A stretch of 64,000 bases of DNA. It comes from Symbiodinium kawagutii. Lineage: Eukaryota; Sar; Dinophyceae; Suessiales; Symbiodiniaceae. The position numbers and the translations under genes were made by a program. Under the pieces are notes generated by a model. It was not told the origin of the DNA. It searched no databases and worked only from the letters and a program-made list of their open reading frames with translations. Positions 37,201 to 43,066 of the stretch are shown piece by piece (position 1 is the stretch's first letter; each line of letters opens with the position of its first letter). Location: contig VSDK01018023.1 in NCBI GenBank assembly GCA_009767595.1, positions 632,352 through 696,351 of the forward strand, written 5' to 3'.

Positions 37201-40200
37201 CACAATGAGACACCAGGGTCTGCCACAGGAGAGCGGAGCAGTCGAAGATCCAGCGGCTGACGAAGCAGTAGAGACGAAAGACGCTGGGAAGAGCAGTTCA
37301 GCCACGAAAGAACGGGGTAAGAAACATTTGGTTGGTTTCTTGGGTTGGTTGGATCGGTTGGATTAGTTGGGTTGGGCTGATTGGACTGGTTGGGTTGGTT
37401 GGCTGGTTGGTTAATTCCTGACCGTTTTTAGCTAACCTGACCTTACAGCAATACGTGTCAAGTCTTTGATTGGCCTGGGTTGGTTTGGTTTGCGTGGTAA
37501 CGCTCACAGTGCCTAGGAGGCAATACGGTGACACCTGTTTTTTTTTGAGGCAACTTTTCCCATCCGTGTTTGGGGAGGACCGTTCGGGGAGGCCTGTATG
37601 ATATAAGCCACTTTGAGATACTTTATCTGTAGGGTCAGGCCAATGTCCACTGCAACCTTAGGTTTTGGTCACCATGGATTCCGGAGGTGCTGAGAGGAAA
37701 CTCCAAACTCGATGCAAGTGCATCATGTATCGTTTGGAGTGTCCACCTTCAACAGCTGCACCATGCAAATGCTTTGCATAGCAGGTTTGCTGGCAGGATT
37801 TTTTGGGGTCTGGGTGCTCAATTGCAAACTGCTTGGTAAGCAACCATGATCATCCATGAGTGAATAAGCACATACAGTCACCATTAACTATGCATTTGCA
37901 AAGCTTTGTTACGATGGCATTCGTTGACCATTAGCTGGCTACTGGGAAAAACCCTTTGTGATGCCCCTTTCAAAATATTATCCATCCACCATCCCTACGT
38001 TTTGCTCATGAAACATGGGATAACATGGGCCTGTGAGTGAACTCATCCTGATCATCTTTTTCATTTACGTGGAGTCGTCGAGTTTGATGTTTGTTTGAGA
38101 AGTATCATCAAAAGTATCATCCGAAGTACCATCAGAAGCATCATCAGAAGCATCATCAGAAGCATCATCAGAAGCATCATCAGAAGTACCATCAAAAGTC
38201 TCATCAGAAGCATCATCCGAAGTATCACCTTGTATAAAGGCTTGTTTTCAGTATCACATTCACCATTTACAAGGTGATACCATCACCATTTACACGGATA
38301 TCCTCACTATTTACGACCCCCGACCACCTTGAAACCTGCTTGGCTCCAAGGCCCCTCCCTTGCCAGCCACACCGCCCAGCGAAGATCCCGAGCCATCGGC
38401 GCAGCCAGCGTCGCTGGAGAACTTGTGGCTGGGCAGAGTCGTTGTGGGCAGACACGTGCCGTTGAGGTGGAGCCCTGGGCCCCTTGGAGTGGGCTAAAAT
38501 GGTGGTTAACCAGCTAGTTAACCACCATGTTGGTTGGTTGAACCCTTGGCTGGGTTATTAATCAACCAATAGTGGTGAAGTAGCTGGAAAATGGTTTTCA
38601 AATGATGGCGGTTTAACATTGCCCAATGGTTAGTGTTCGTCGGCCGCATTGTTATATGGTGTCAGTGGTAACTTTTAGATATATACCAGTCGTTTGCTTT
38701 CAGAGATTCACCTGCATATGGCGTCGCGTTGTATCATTGGTAGATGATGGCTTGCTAACCATCTAAGACCATCCCTCCGTGATGCAGCTCACTGGGCAGC
38801 AGTGAAAGCTATGGAGAATGATGAAGGTGAAAGATCTGTAGTCATGGTTAATCATATGGTTGATAGCCGCGCTTAAGAACTCAAGTGCACACAACTGGCT
38901 GTTTTTCTACAAACATTTGGTGATGACACGCTAGTTCTGAAGCAAAACCATCATTTGGTTAGGGGAATTGTTTTTTTCCTCCTCTTTCACAGTACCCGGC
39001 AGACCATCAAACGGCCAGTCACGAGTAGCAACCATTGGCACCTCCAATTAACCATCATTCTTTTGGGTTATAGTTGGATAGTTTCCAACCCTTGGCCCCC
39101 AAACCCATCATTTTCATCGGTTATAACCTGCTGCAGCTCCCATCGTTTGGAAGCTCAACGCCTGCCTTAGGGACCCAACTGGTGGCCCGCCACCCCATGA
39201 TGTACCGCAGGTTGGAAGCCGCTTGGGCCGGTGAGAAAGTTCTGCAAAACAAGGCGCCGCGCATTGCACAGCAGGGGACGGTGGGGTGGATCTTCGGTCA
39301 TGGCATGGTGAAGGATGGAGATCCATGATGATCAGATACCATGATTCCTGGACCAGCTGGTTAATATAGCTGGTGAATTGACTCATCTAATGATGAATAT
39401 GTTTAGGAATGGTTATGCAACTAGTGAGGAAGGTTGATAATGGTATGCAGCTGGTTGATTTACCTAACCTAGTTGTGGTCGATACCGTGGATATTAACCA
39501 GCAATGGAGTATACAGTGGTTGGTGATGGCTACAGGTGATGGATGGTTGGCGTGCTTTCAAGGATACTTGGGGAGGATTTCCTAGTTGAGGAGCATATTT
39601 TTGGGAATGCAGAGCAGACCATAACCAGATGATTAAGGGGAGATCCAAATGAACAAAAACTCCATGTATGATGGTTGATCATGACCTAGTTATGCTTCAT
39701 GTGATGGTGGTTGAGTAGTACCGATCTACCATTGACAATGAAGATAACAAACTGCTTGTCATTTTGCCACCCAATGGTTTCTTTGATGATTTTTTGAATG
39801 TTGAACAATGATAACTTTTTAGTACTGTAGCTGTTTGGTCATGTCCAATGACTTGTGATTGGGGATAGCGGTATCAGAAAACTGACTGCATTGCACCTGT
39901 GCTGTGGGAGAGGTTGCTCCTAGCTCAAAGGCATACACGTCCCCGCCCTTGTTGAGCAAAGAGCAGAATGCCCAAAAAACAAAGTGTCATGGCTCCCTGG
40001 TATGACAACCATTCCCTGTACTCAGCATTTGCCTGTTTTTGCTCGCAATTATGGCAGTTGCACGTGGAAAGTGAGATGCATTACTACCAAACCACCACCC
40101 CAACACAACACTAAGCCTGTTTTCCCATCAAATGCTGGCGTCGAATCAAACTGAAAGGGTTTACCCCATCGAAGATGCGTAGATAGTCTAGATCAATATA

Positions 40201-41657
40201 TAGATAGTATGGATATTCTAGATCAGTATAGTAACCCATTATAGTAACCCATTAAAGGGTTGTTTCTTCCAAGAGCTAACCCATGAATGACAACGCATCT
40301 TCCCTACCAGTGGATCTCCGCTGCACCGCCTGGTGCAGGTGGCCGATTTGCAGGAGCAGGATCTGTCGGAAGCTGCCGCGTTGATGTTGGAGAAGATGGC
40401 CGCTGGGATGGCGTCGTGTTGCAACCATGGATGGTTGGTTGTACTAGTTGGTGGTTAAAACCAATAAGAATGGTTAATAATAGGAGATAATAAGCAACAA
40501 TACAGTGGTTGAACAACTAGTGAATATAAGCAACAATACAGTGGTTAAGCAACTAGTGATTTAGTTGATTGGCTAGTGATATATAATATTCCTGGAGTAG
40601 ATAGAATATCAAATTGGACCATCTCCAAAAGGCAAATGGTTTCAATGTTGAAAATAGGGGATATTCTATCTACTCCAGGAAAATTATACTGGTGAAGTAG
40701 TGATTCACTAGTGACTAGGTAACTGGCTGGTGGTTTGATTCATATTTTTTTGATTTTCCTAGTAATTATTAACAATTGGTTGGTCCTGGTTGGTTGACCC
40801 ATATTTTTCATGGGGGTTGAAACCACAGCAGTGATGTTTGCTAGGATGGTTGTGATGGTTCGGTTGGCGGTTTCACGTAGGTTCGATGTGCCGGTGTATT
40901 TGGGATGGCTGGTTGATGTTGGTTGGTTGACAGGTCTTTGCCCATAGGGGTTCCAACCACCAACCCGTGGTGGTTCATGATGGTGGTCAAGAGTCAGCGG
41001 TTGGTAATTAGATGTAGTTACCATGGCTAGCACCCATGATTCATTGATGGCAATATGATTGACATATATGCATCTTAGTTCATATATTTGCAAATATTTA
41101 TGTATTTGTGTGTGTATTGGCAGCGCTAACTTTATAACCTTCGGCAACCATGGTGGTCAATTGTTGCTTTCTGTGGATAGTTATTGATGCTTAGTAATGA
41201 GGGATAGCAAGCAACAATGGGCGTCAGATGGTTCGATAGCACCTGCTGCGTGCTAGGTTACATAGGACAGACAGGTGGGTGTTCATCACCTCCCCGGAGG
41301 AAACAAACAATGTCAAAGACGAGATGTTTCCTTTGCTTGACCTAGTGTCTAGTTTTAAAAAATAACACACACCAAAAAAATGCCTTTAAAACATTTTAAA
41401 ACTATGCTTCACCGATTTCTGCCAAGGCGTTTCTGCCCAAAAAAATCTCTCCAAATCTCCAGCAGAACCACCGCCTGGCTGTCACCTGCCTTGGTGTCAC
41501 TGGAGGATCAGCCCCAGCCCTGGCAGCTGAGGTCAGCGACATGGACGTCGTCACCGGCCTGTTGCAATCCATCGAGCAGCGCATGGCCAGCAACGAAGCG
41601 GCGACCGCGGAGCTCCAGCAACTGCTGCAGCGATCCGTGGGATCGCTGGGTGGATGA
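11958..41657 (+). CDS. POC1: POC1-like WD40 centriole/basal-body protein gene (spliced; span of exons)
   Basis: Twelve exons can be aligned in order with the seven-bladed WD40 plus coiled-coil layout of POC1, a conserved centriole and basal-body protein. Strongest are LLLTASDDKTLKL with SVPERRFLTSYLGHSNWVRA, then IVSGGDDKTVRLWDVERK, ASAWDSSINIWDVRA, VAVHPRGDLVVSAGADRQLRLW (first and last halves), GDQFLSCDSDLVFYW, and a final helical tail LLQSIEQRMASNEAATAELQ. It would suit a flagellated alga. Several exon phases fit exactly, two of them only with a GC and a GA donor. The intron between 15557 and 35707 holds other genes. The 5' end between 12056 and 12768 is incomplete, and exons could belong to two neighbouring WD40 genes. 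Confidence 0.65.
12604..12676. repeat. (ATC)n microsatellite
   Basis: About 24 ATC/GTC triplets in an intron. The Met or Ser runs seen in translation are artefacts. Confidence 0.95.
12768..12886 (+). CDS. POC1-like exon (blades 1-2)
   Basis: After CCCCAG the frame reads GTLLLWNLAPGRPRPVKLGA and VTCIRAVGQTLVSSST, the end of one WD40 blade and the start of the next. The exon must end at 12886 with a GC donor to join DSTVSIW of the next exon in phase 0. Confidence 0.65.
13390..13433. repeat. Tandem duplication of a 19-bp unit
   Basis: ATGGGTTTAGAATCAATGT occurs twice head to tail in an intron. Confidence 0.8.
13816..13880 (+). CDS. POC1-like exon (end of blade 2)
   Basis: After CCCCCAG the exon reads DSTVSIWKSHWEKSKAQKPA. 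It ends in phase 2 at 13880 before GA, which joins to the G opening the next exon and gives ATLKLHFSPVRCC with no gap against POC1. Confidence 0.65.
14366..14521 (+). CDS. POC1-like exon (blade 3, start of blade 4)
   Basis: LHFSPVRCCDLSLDERLLL, TASDDKTLKLSSVPERRF and GHSNWVRA are textbook WD40 strands. The Trp of the WD position is Ser here (KLSSV). A GT donor at 14522 splits an Ala codon that the exon at 14753 completes. Confidence 0.8.
14753..14832 (+). CDS. POC1-like exon (blade 4)
   Basis: SASAQNIVSGGDDKTVRLWD followed by VERK is a complete WD40 half-blade. The acceptor AG is at 14751-14752. The donor is probably the GT after AAGA; a TAG follows shortly. Confidence 0.75.
15450..15556 (+). 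CDS. POC1-like exon (blade 5)
   Basis: KFGMDDSILVASAWDSSINI followed by WDVRAL matches blade 5 of POC1 residue for residue in spacing. The acceptor is CACAG at 15449 and the donor is GT at 15557. Upstream residues in this exon align poorly. Confidence 0.7.
16186..16375. repeat. Degenerate ATC/CAT repeat tract
   Basis: Impure ATCATC/CATCAT runs. Translations in His, Ile, Met or Asp are artefacts. Confidence 0.85.
16433..16635. repeat. Diverged tandem duplication of a basic, possibly coding unit
   Basis: Two units of roughly 105 bp share ATGGCCATCATCTGC/ACGGCCATCATCTGC starts and AAAAGGAGAC...TCAGC.AAAAC ends. In frame they give Lys/Ser-rich peptides (KWPSSARHEKSKAGKPKGD; KRPSSAGHAGRKAARKDSQ). 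They may be exons of a basic nuclear protein or simply a repeat. Confidence 0.45.
16682..16738 (+). CDS. Exon or fragment with a G3E (CobW-type) GTPase P-loop
   Basis: From an ATG right after an in-frame TGA the frame reads LPVSSLCGFLGAGKTTLL. GFLGAGKTTLL is the Walker A of CobW/UreG-type G3E GTPases, preceded as usual by LPV. The similarity ends after this exon, and I did not find the later CxCC or NKxD motifs nearby. It may be a first exon or a stray fragment. Confidence 0.5.
17646..17720. repeat. CCTGGGGAAAAA short tandem repeat
   Basis: Three units of 28-30 bp, two with CACAGCCTGGGGAAAAA and one with CTCTCTGGGGAAACG. The reverse complement recurs at 25766-25796, and a related TGTCTGGGGAAAAAG lies near 33825. 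Confidence 0.7.
17955..18080 (-). CDS. Probable terminal exon of the 25.6-17.96 kb gene
   Basis: STLRRLVWFRCCMISDDTSQ, then a short basic tail ending in GKG and TGA. Confidence 0.4.
17955..25638 (-). CDS. Large multi-exon gene of an uncharacterised dinoflagellate protein family (span)
   Basis: More than 20 exons read on the minus strand from an ATG at 25638 to a TGA at 17955-17957. Ordered landmarks are a disordered Ala/Pro/Asp region, PFPWQFSE, VKPHPDLP, a Lys/Ala-rich segment (SAKAKAKATPKAA), MPVVLPHDLVSTL, LVLYGDDACLTKQG, AEIKADWKFHKE, CHHCFAQKSDYLKF, RWCSLHCLNLGLDLW, LDARLAEAYSRFQAW and KPKLHDPYL. I know this order from a very large family in dinoflagellate genomes, but no function is known to me. 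A stop at the end of the Lys/Ala segment leaves open that it is two genes. Confidence 0.6.
18180..18245 (-). CDS. Short exon INEDFNGKLL
   Basis: NPRTMHTFINEDFNGKLLRP corresponds to the NP...xEDxxG box of the family. Confidence 0.45.
18440..18549 (-). CDS. Exon with the KPKLHDPYL motif
   Basis: ACLAYACLAEWAVEQKMHLF then PLKPKLHDPYL. This is the LxxxKPKxH box seen near the C-terminus of the family. Confidence 0.6.
18670..18795 (-). CDS. Exon of the 25.6-17.96 kb gene
   Basis: CQRSPRWHLGHFHNLMEQYP then KYLEDWQCQKLQETLDSWL. Open, charged and Trp-rich. Confidence 0.5.
18815..18960 (-). CDS. Exon of the 25.6-17.96 kb gene
   Basis: TPSTEARVIIAWLSDVVLEY then YIQKQHQKIEFRMLAQLM. Helical, in family order. 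Confidence 0.5.
19200..19258 (-). CDS. Short exon LDARLAEAYSRF
   Basis: GNNLDARLAEAYSRFQAWAK, a helical family landmark, in the right order after the RWCSLH exon. Confidence 0.5.
19285..19445 (-). CDS. Exon with the RWCSLHCLNLGL motif
   Basis: HRMLRWCSLHCLNLGLDLWA then ASAFEMLLADQDLWQ; hydrophobic helices. Confidence 0.6.
19540..19700 (-). CDS. Exon with a CxxC zinc-knuckle-like motif
   Basis: FNFRCGWSSQEICHHCFAQK then SDYLKF. It has a paired CHHC and an upstream Cys, the usual layout at this place in the family. Confidence 0.6.
19770..19985 (-). CDS. Exon with the IKADWKFHKE motif
   Basis: SLNILYYGYQPERPLALYIE, then CMLKCMLAEIKADWKFHKE. The GDWK/ADWK box is typical of the family. Confidence 0.65.
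20150..20503 (-). CDS. Exon with the LPHD and YGDDA motifs
   Basis: HMRCVRQMPVVLPHDLVSTL, an acidic and Trp-rich middle (AWWDHVGKHSEWHCEHPA) and LVLYGDDACLTKQGNEKMVC. The YGDDA resembles a polymerase box by chance only; this family shows no other polymerase motif. Confidence 0.7.
20690..20827 (-). CDS. Exon of the 25.6-17.96 kb gene
   Basis: After CCCCAGGAG: MQTAGGIRLSGMAHRIRRCG, then LHKSNIERDIHRKLGLKVLP. The NIERDIHRKL pattern fits the family as I know it. Confidence 0.6.
21010..21110 (-). CDS. Exon of the 25.6-17.96 kb gene
   Basis: HGPLLNHLVKKVGRGDGDPE then ARDSSIKIELESQ, an open frame in an AT-rich neighbourhood. Confidence 0.4.
21575..21640 (-). CDS. Lys/Ala-rich exon, possible C-terminus or linker
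   Basis: After CCCAG: VSPPSSSAKAKAKATPKAA then TAG. Either the gene ends here or a GC donor (AAG|GC) skips the stop into the exons from 21110 on. Confidence 0.45.
21735..21943 (-). CDS. Exon of the 25.6-17.96 kb gene
   Basis: After TACTCAG: SDSLKTAFQEDLNSHLTALE, then VQYKLNEKILRSDTEPDVVN and SAIEKFTTASKHVKKF; helical throughout. Confidence 0.6.
22095..22392 (-). CDS. Exon of the 25.6-17.96 kb gene (Lys/Thr-rich)
   Basis: SHLANPSGMPSGSSNPGFGA, then a Gly-rich run, AKPKKTTKTKTPAQLAESKA and VADVRVLVGKLDLAESMW. Low-complexity start, helical end. Confidence 0.6.
22490..22604 (-). CDS. Exon of the 25.6-17.96 kb gene
   Basis: EMELIRVWDSTKIQKRDFHE and HHANIALDGQQTAA after a GTAG acceptor. Confidence 0.55.
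22680..22960 (-). CDS. Exon of the 25.6-17.96 kb gene with the KPHPDLP motif
   Basis: Reads LLCGGDWLNSNIVKKQVQKS, then YITFQDLQKKYGDKIAKQI, then EEPPFVKPHPDLPTNEDPEC. The VKPHPDLP box is one of the landmarks by which I place this gene in its family. Confidence 0.65.
23060..23130 (-). CDS. Exon of the 25.6-17.96 kb gene
   Basis: LRQQVSAPSDRSGKGFQEKY then LVRF, a frame more GC-rich than its flanks. Confidence 0.4.
23240..23327 (-). CDS. Exon of the 25.6-17.96 kb gene
   Basis: After TGAAG: AKAMVEASMEESGEENLEVR then EYKNQYMRF. It may instead end at a GT at 23273. Confidence 0.5.
23527..23627 (-). CDS. Exon of the 25.6-17.96 kb gene
   Basis: After ATTCCAG: ATTGTGVNIEALNRASTLEL and EASSTSNPFGDDEPS. 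The acceptor is clear; the donor is approximate. Confidence 0.5.
23714..23745. repeat. (TA)n tract
   Basis: TA-rich microsatellite at the exon border; it extends the open frame with Tyr-Ile repeats. Confidence 0.85.
23780..25155 (-). CDS. Largest exon of the 25.6-17.96 kb gene
   Basis: About 455 codons open after a CTGCAG acceptor. The first half is disordered (Lys-rich, then repeats of DASQPTV / AADASQP / DADA). The second half is folded, with NLIENFMMDHQFKNRA, AVWLHSWSQNDFELPFPWQF and a helical segment LQTLKGLSEAEVAASTKALL. It then returns to Pro/Ala repeats. The Tyr-Ile tail past 23750 is a translated TA microsatellite and is not coding. Confidence 0.8.
25415..25638 (-). CDS. First exon of the 25.6-17.96 kb gene
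   Basis: The ATG sits in a GACCATGGCA context: MARTKKSALAEANANQVHLI and on through AELNEQMAKTLATFEGGG. An open frame above it to 25668 lacks coding character. It ends near a GT at 25414. Confidence 0.55.
25736..25830. repeat. AATCACGCTG decamer repeats around a CCCCAGGCTG core
   Basis: Three AATCACGCTG units, a core that is the reverse complement of the 17646-17720 repeat, then three AATCACGCTC-type units. Confidence 0.75.
26232..26432. mobile_element. Foldback (MITE-like) element with 16-bp target-site duplication
   Basis: AACAGGAGTGTGTGCT stands at 26232-26247 and again at 26417-26432. The 169 bp between them are centred on a hairpin: arms 26288-26319 and 26337-26366 (TTGGGTCC, a GC dinucleotide run of 9 and 8 units, then CCTTTTG and its complement) around a 17-nt loop. 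Ends outside the stem are imperfectly complementary. It encodes nothing. Confidence 0.75.
26756..26882. repeat. TA-rich microsatellites
   Basis: Several (TA)n runs with ATAG interruptions. Confidence 0.85.
27465..27562 (-). CDS. Exon of the 33.5-27.5 kb gene
   Basis: DLWFRRVPLQPGQRLLIQET then GVEAGQENVPS. Confidence 0.45.
27465..33472 (-). CDS. Second multi-exon minus-strand gene, with Lys/Gly-rich and methyltransferase-like exons (span)
   Basis: At least 17 candidate exons run from 33.5 to 27.5 kb. The first half is a helical region of unknown type and a Lys/Gly-rich basic exon. The second half has FEIFSGVGEVAGGF, FLGVPCNSF and CYFMIENP, spaced like motifs I, IV and VI of C5 methyltransferases but without the CQ and other catalytic context. 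It may be a pseudo-enzyme of a dinoflagellate family. One or two genes are possible; no start or stop codon could be fixed. Confidence 0.55.
27940..28052 (-). CDS. Exon of the 33.5-27.5 kb gene
   Basis: NIDEVYSALTHRYQDLTSND then VQILLVRRFPGVRV. Confidence 0.5.
28160..28262. repeat. TA-rich microsatellite
   Basis: (TA)n runs next to the exon at 28275-28385; the open frames through them are artefacts. Confidence 0.85.
28275..28385 (-). CDS. Exon of the 33.5-27.5 kb gene
   Basis: PKAVALQWFQDARLDDVKDG then HAGLPGFGAAVIACLHW. GC-rich against a TA-repeat flank. Confidence 0.5.
29110..29275 (-). CDS. Exon following the methyltransferase-like region
   Basis: Contains RWMAKYGHWCSKPSLAIGNV. The YGHWxxKP box follows the ENP exon in the same family. 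Confidence 0.5.
29320..29690 (-). CDS. Exon with methyltransferase motif IV/VI-like boxes
   Basis: Reads ALLFLGVPCNSFTWMSSSQH, then VVATRAALCIALAIARRCYF and MIENPKQSCLPSFPYFDYML. GVPCNSF matches the PC box but with NSF for Q; MIENP matches the ENV box. In dinoflagellates such a CNSF...ENP layout is common and of unknown activity. Confidence 0.65.
29800..29942 (-). CDS. Exon with a methyltransferase motif I-like box
   Basis: After CAG: DVKCFEIFSGVGEVAGGFGN then LYELVAQ. FxIFSGxGEVxxxF resembles the AdoMet-binding FxGxG motif I of C5 methyltransferases. Confidence 0.6.
30298..30365 (-). CDS. Possible exon of the 33.5-27.5 kb gene
   Basis: After CACTCAG: GVFQKENAQIAQCVYPAVGA. Two other frames are also open, so this is weak. 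Confidence 0.3.
30590..30702 (-). CDS. Exon of the 33.5-27.5 kb gene
   Basis: LRSLAGQVLDRLQLFALDII then RGLICGGLCNELFWELANRA. Helical and hydrophobic. Confidence 0.55.
31030..31157 (-). CDS. Exon of the 33.5-27.5 kb gene
   Basis: FTCKPATDTADVKNINAVLY then GHNFYVQKVKVQFGDHKA. Clear coding character. Confidence 0.6.
31249..31692 (-). CDS. Lys/Gly/Arg-rich exon of the 33.5-27.5 kb gene
   Basis: After CACAG the exon reads DRAERQLAVGKGKGKGKGRG, further KGKGKGK and KRRKRKAPN runs, an acidic Glu/Ala/Gln region, then KFIRECGVPALVKEVEGNFE. The basic runs suggest nuclear or nucleic-acid binding. About 148 codons, one of the longest exons here. Confidence 0.75.
31806..31950 (-). CDS. Exon of the 33.5-27.5 kb gene
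   Basis: LQDREPLVKTSLTFPPKEVI then DFQDVAAMQANLRKTSKRPA. Confidence 0.6.
32038..32118 (-). CDS. Short exon of the 33.5-27.5 kb gene
   Basis: SLAQTPASQPDLPREQAASC then KATAFKA. Open and Ala/Gln-rich. Confidence 0.4.
32190..32272 (-). CDS. Acidic exon of the 33.5-27.5 kb gene
   Basis: ESSLSREPSMVIEYAAAEDG then EPDDEDDE after AACCAG. Confidence 0.5.
32362..32477 (-). CDS. Exon of the 33.5-27.5 kb gene
   Basis: TTGCAG acceptor, HPRIAILKKIYKAKIEGEPV then DDVIIDGLAIGSAKAN, GTAAGG donor. Both splice sites are near consensus. Confidence 0.7.
32700..32750 (-). CDS. Short exon of the 33.5-27.5 kb gene
   Basis: LYNEAKLKSNRGYKGAVR after ACAAG. Confidence 0.45.
32870..33044 (-). CDS. Exon of the 33.5-27.5 kb gene
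   Basis: LLDAAQVCEEDLCTDKNFNL, then AYIRALGGQPLASVNQHKVP and HHFDHAYRFSLRDS. Acceptor CTCCAG; donor uncertain. Confidence 0.6.
33108..33272 (-). CDS. Exon of the 33.5-27.5 kb gene
   Basis: After ATTCAG: AEILKISNALKPFVEAFLET, then VNVPYGCHLLPIGWQAFPIT and DFKDGSIK, AAG|GTG donor. Well-behaved coding sequence. Confidence 0.7.
33354..33472 (-). CDS. Exon of the 33.5-27.5 kb gene
   Basis: After CATCCAG: ATAPAEFQQLIEPPAVPVLA then RLPETHDGFGDFFGPNEVP, with a CAG|GTGG donor. An upstream exon with a GTAAGA donor at 33693 probably precedes it, but its frame is unclear. Confidence 0.6.
33578..33612. repeat. (CCAA)n microsatellite
   Basis: Five to seven CCAA units with interruptions. Confidence 0.8.
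34188..34412. repeat. Two clusters of CGACATCTGAA repeats
   Basis: GAACGACATC / GAAACGACATC units at 34188-34240 and again at 34378-34412, about 140 bp apart. No gene is visible here. Confidence 0.7.
34413..35160. other. Unassigned stretch with an open frame
   Basis: A 129-residue plus-strand frame (34419-34808) has Ser-rich and Tyr-rich parts, but its start overlaps ACTACAAAGTATTAC-type repeats. I cannot tell gene from repeat. Confidence 0.3.
35163..35650. repeat. Degenerate TTAGTTAATTGG satellite-like tract
   Basis: About 480 bp of TTAGTTAGT / GGTTAATCA / CAATTAG variants without a fixed period, just before a WD40 exon. Confidence 0.7.
35708..35787 (+). CDS. POC1-like exon (blade 6)
   Basis: SPITQVAVHPRGDLVVSAGA then DRQLRLW, followed by a GT donor. 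It fits the sixth blade in spacing. Confidence 0.75.
36222..36313 (+). CDS. POC1-like exon (blade 7)
   Basis: After GCGCAG: GDQFLSCDSDLVFYWSLPPP then DLEPVESPSME, with GAG|GT donor. It matches the last WD40 strand pair and the following Pro-rich linker. It ends in phase 0, as the next exon needs. Confidence 0.7.
36460..38090. other. Intron stretch without visible exons
   Basis: It holds a GGTT/TTGG microsatellite at 37318-37420 and short low-quality frames only. Confidence 0.5.
37318..37420. repeat. (TTGG)n microsatellite
   Basis: Imperfect GGTTGGTT/GGATTGG repeats of about 100 bp. Confidence 0.8.
38097..38235. repeat. 12-bp AGAAGCATCATC tandem repeat
   Basis: About eleven units with CATCAT/TACCAT variants. 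The RSIIRSII translation is an artefact. Confidence 0.9.
38351..38437 (+). CDS. POC1-like exon (Pro-rich linker)
   Basis: APPLPATPPSEDPEPSAQPA then SLENLWLGR, phase 0 at both ends. A Pro-rich linker after blade 7 fits POC1. Confidence 0.55.
39137..39230 (+). CDS. Candidate exon (POC1-like tail)
   Basis: After CTGCAG: LPSFGSSTPALGTQLVARHP then MMYRRLEAAWAG, with a strong GTGAGA donor. Phase with the preceding exon is right. Confidence 0.5.
40311..40416 (+). CDS. Candidate exon (helical tail)
   Basis: GSPLHRLVQVADLQEQDLSE then AAALMLEKMAAGMAS, an amphipathic helix. Acceptor CTACCAG; phase unclear. Confidence 0.5.
40491..40560. repeat. 36-bp tandem duplication
   Basis: TAAGCAACAATACAGTGGTT starts at 40491 and at 40527. 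Confidence 0.85.
40582..40688. repeat. Inverted repeat, 29-bp arms
   Basis: Arms 40582-40610 and 40660-40688 around a 49-nt loop, one mismatch (core CCTGGAGTAGATAGAATATC). Looks like a small foldback element. Confidence 0.85.
41469..41657 (+). CDS. POC1-like terminal exon (coiled coil)
   Basis: NHRLAVTCLGVTGGSAPALA, then SDMDVVTGLLQSIEQRMASN and EAATAELQQLLQRSVGSLGG, then TGA at 41655-41657. POC1 proteins end in a coil with a similar L-x2-LEQR-x-T pattern. Confidence 0.6.
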   Translation, partial: HRLAVTCLGVTGGSAPALAAEVSDMDVVTGLLQSIEQRMASNEAATAELQQLLQRSVGSLGG

Positions 41658-41719
41658 CCAGATGCCGTGGCAGCTGCCACCGCACCGCCGCGGTGAGGAA
41701 AGTGGGATGAAGCTTTGGG

Positions 41720-42960
41720 ACTTGAGTTGTGGGGGAAATGTGTGGATTTTCAGTGAGTTGCTCATGGGTTTTCAGATTTTTCAGTACCCCACTGAGTTTC
41801 ATATGGGCTTCTTTGATTGGCTTTGTGGGGGAATTAAGGGTCATGATGGATTCTGGAGGCATATTGGACACTGAGCAAAACAGTCAGACGCGCTTAGGAT
41901 ATCCATCGAAGCTGGTTCAACAATGGATCCAGTAGATTGAAGCATCCACAATTCCAGTGTGGGAAGAGCAGCCAGAAGAGCTTGGCTTTGGGGCTGAGGG
42001 GCTTTTGTTCGGATGGGTGAATTTCCCAACCCAGATACTCCATGTATGGTAAATATAGTACCTACATTTGGGTCATTTTATAGGTAAATGTAGCTATAAA
42101 TATACCATACATGGACCATATGGGCAATGACTTGCTTTTTCATATAATTGATATGGGTCTATCAATTCAAAAGCCCTGGAGCCCTTGAAACCTCGACAAA
42201 GTAGGTCTTGATTTCAAGGATGCGGCTGCCAGGGGCATTCAGACTTCACAAGTCACGGGGAAGAAATGATGCGCGCACAAGTGGTTGCAGCGGCAGCTGG
42301 AAATGAGTGGCTTCCTGGCCTTGGGTACCTCTGCTCTTCACAACGGGAGGTTGGTGATTTGATTCCGACCCAGGGGAGGGGTCCCTGTGAACGATCACCT
42401 CCATCAAACAGCCTCCATTGATTGGCTCCATAGACCGGCAGCTTTGCCATGTTTGGGATTCCTGGATGGAACTTCAATTTGCCCAATGTCATTTGCTTGG
42501 TGTCAAGCCTTGTTCCTCTCAGTGCCTAGGATGACTAAGCAGTTTGGCCCATGAGTGTGCGTGGTCAATTTTTAGGGGGGGCATGGGGACAAACTTTCTT
42601 AAATGGAACCATATGGGGCATAGGTACCTGAGTATGTTCCATTTTCCATTTTTGCAAATTTCGCTTCAGGCCCCTCTTTGGCCACCAGGGCCACCAGTCA
42701 GAGTGCCTTTTTGTTGGCCTATCTTGGAAGTTCATGCTTGAGAAATAGAGACTGAGGACCAAGCAGGGTTGTCCGCCTGGGATCGCGACGTCTAATATGG
42801 GTCCTGGTGCTTGGCATCGATACATCCAAGTCAACGCTGGAGTGGGGTCTCGTACCTTTTGGGCTCAGCCTGAAGCAGCAACCGTGGCACAGCTGAACAC
42901 CAGAGTCCAGGTGTCAGATTCAGCTTAAAGTGGGAAACTTCAGACATAGTAACATAGATG
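41720..42960. other. Intergenic stretch
   Basis: No exon is supported. It contains the inverted repeat at 42039-42115. Confidence 0.45.
42039..42115. repeat. Inverted repeat, about 30-bp arms
   Basis: TCCATGTATGGTAAATATAG... (42039-42069) pairs imperfectly with 42086-42115 around a 16-nt loop. Confidence 0.75.
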
Positions 42961-42984
42961 GTGAAGATGTTTCTCTGTCATCAG

Positions 42985-43066
42985 ACTGCGCAACCCAGCA
43001 GATGCCAACGTCATGACGCAGCGCAGCCTGCTTCGTAGCTGCCTCCCGGGACGCCTAGCCATCATG
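42985..43066 (+). CDS. Exon of unidentified gene
   Basis: CATCAG acceptor, LRNPADANVMTQRSLLRSCL then PGRLAIM, and GTGAGA donor. Confidence 0.6.
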
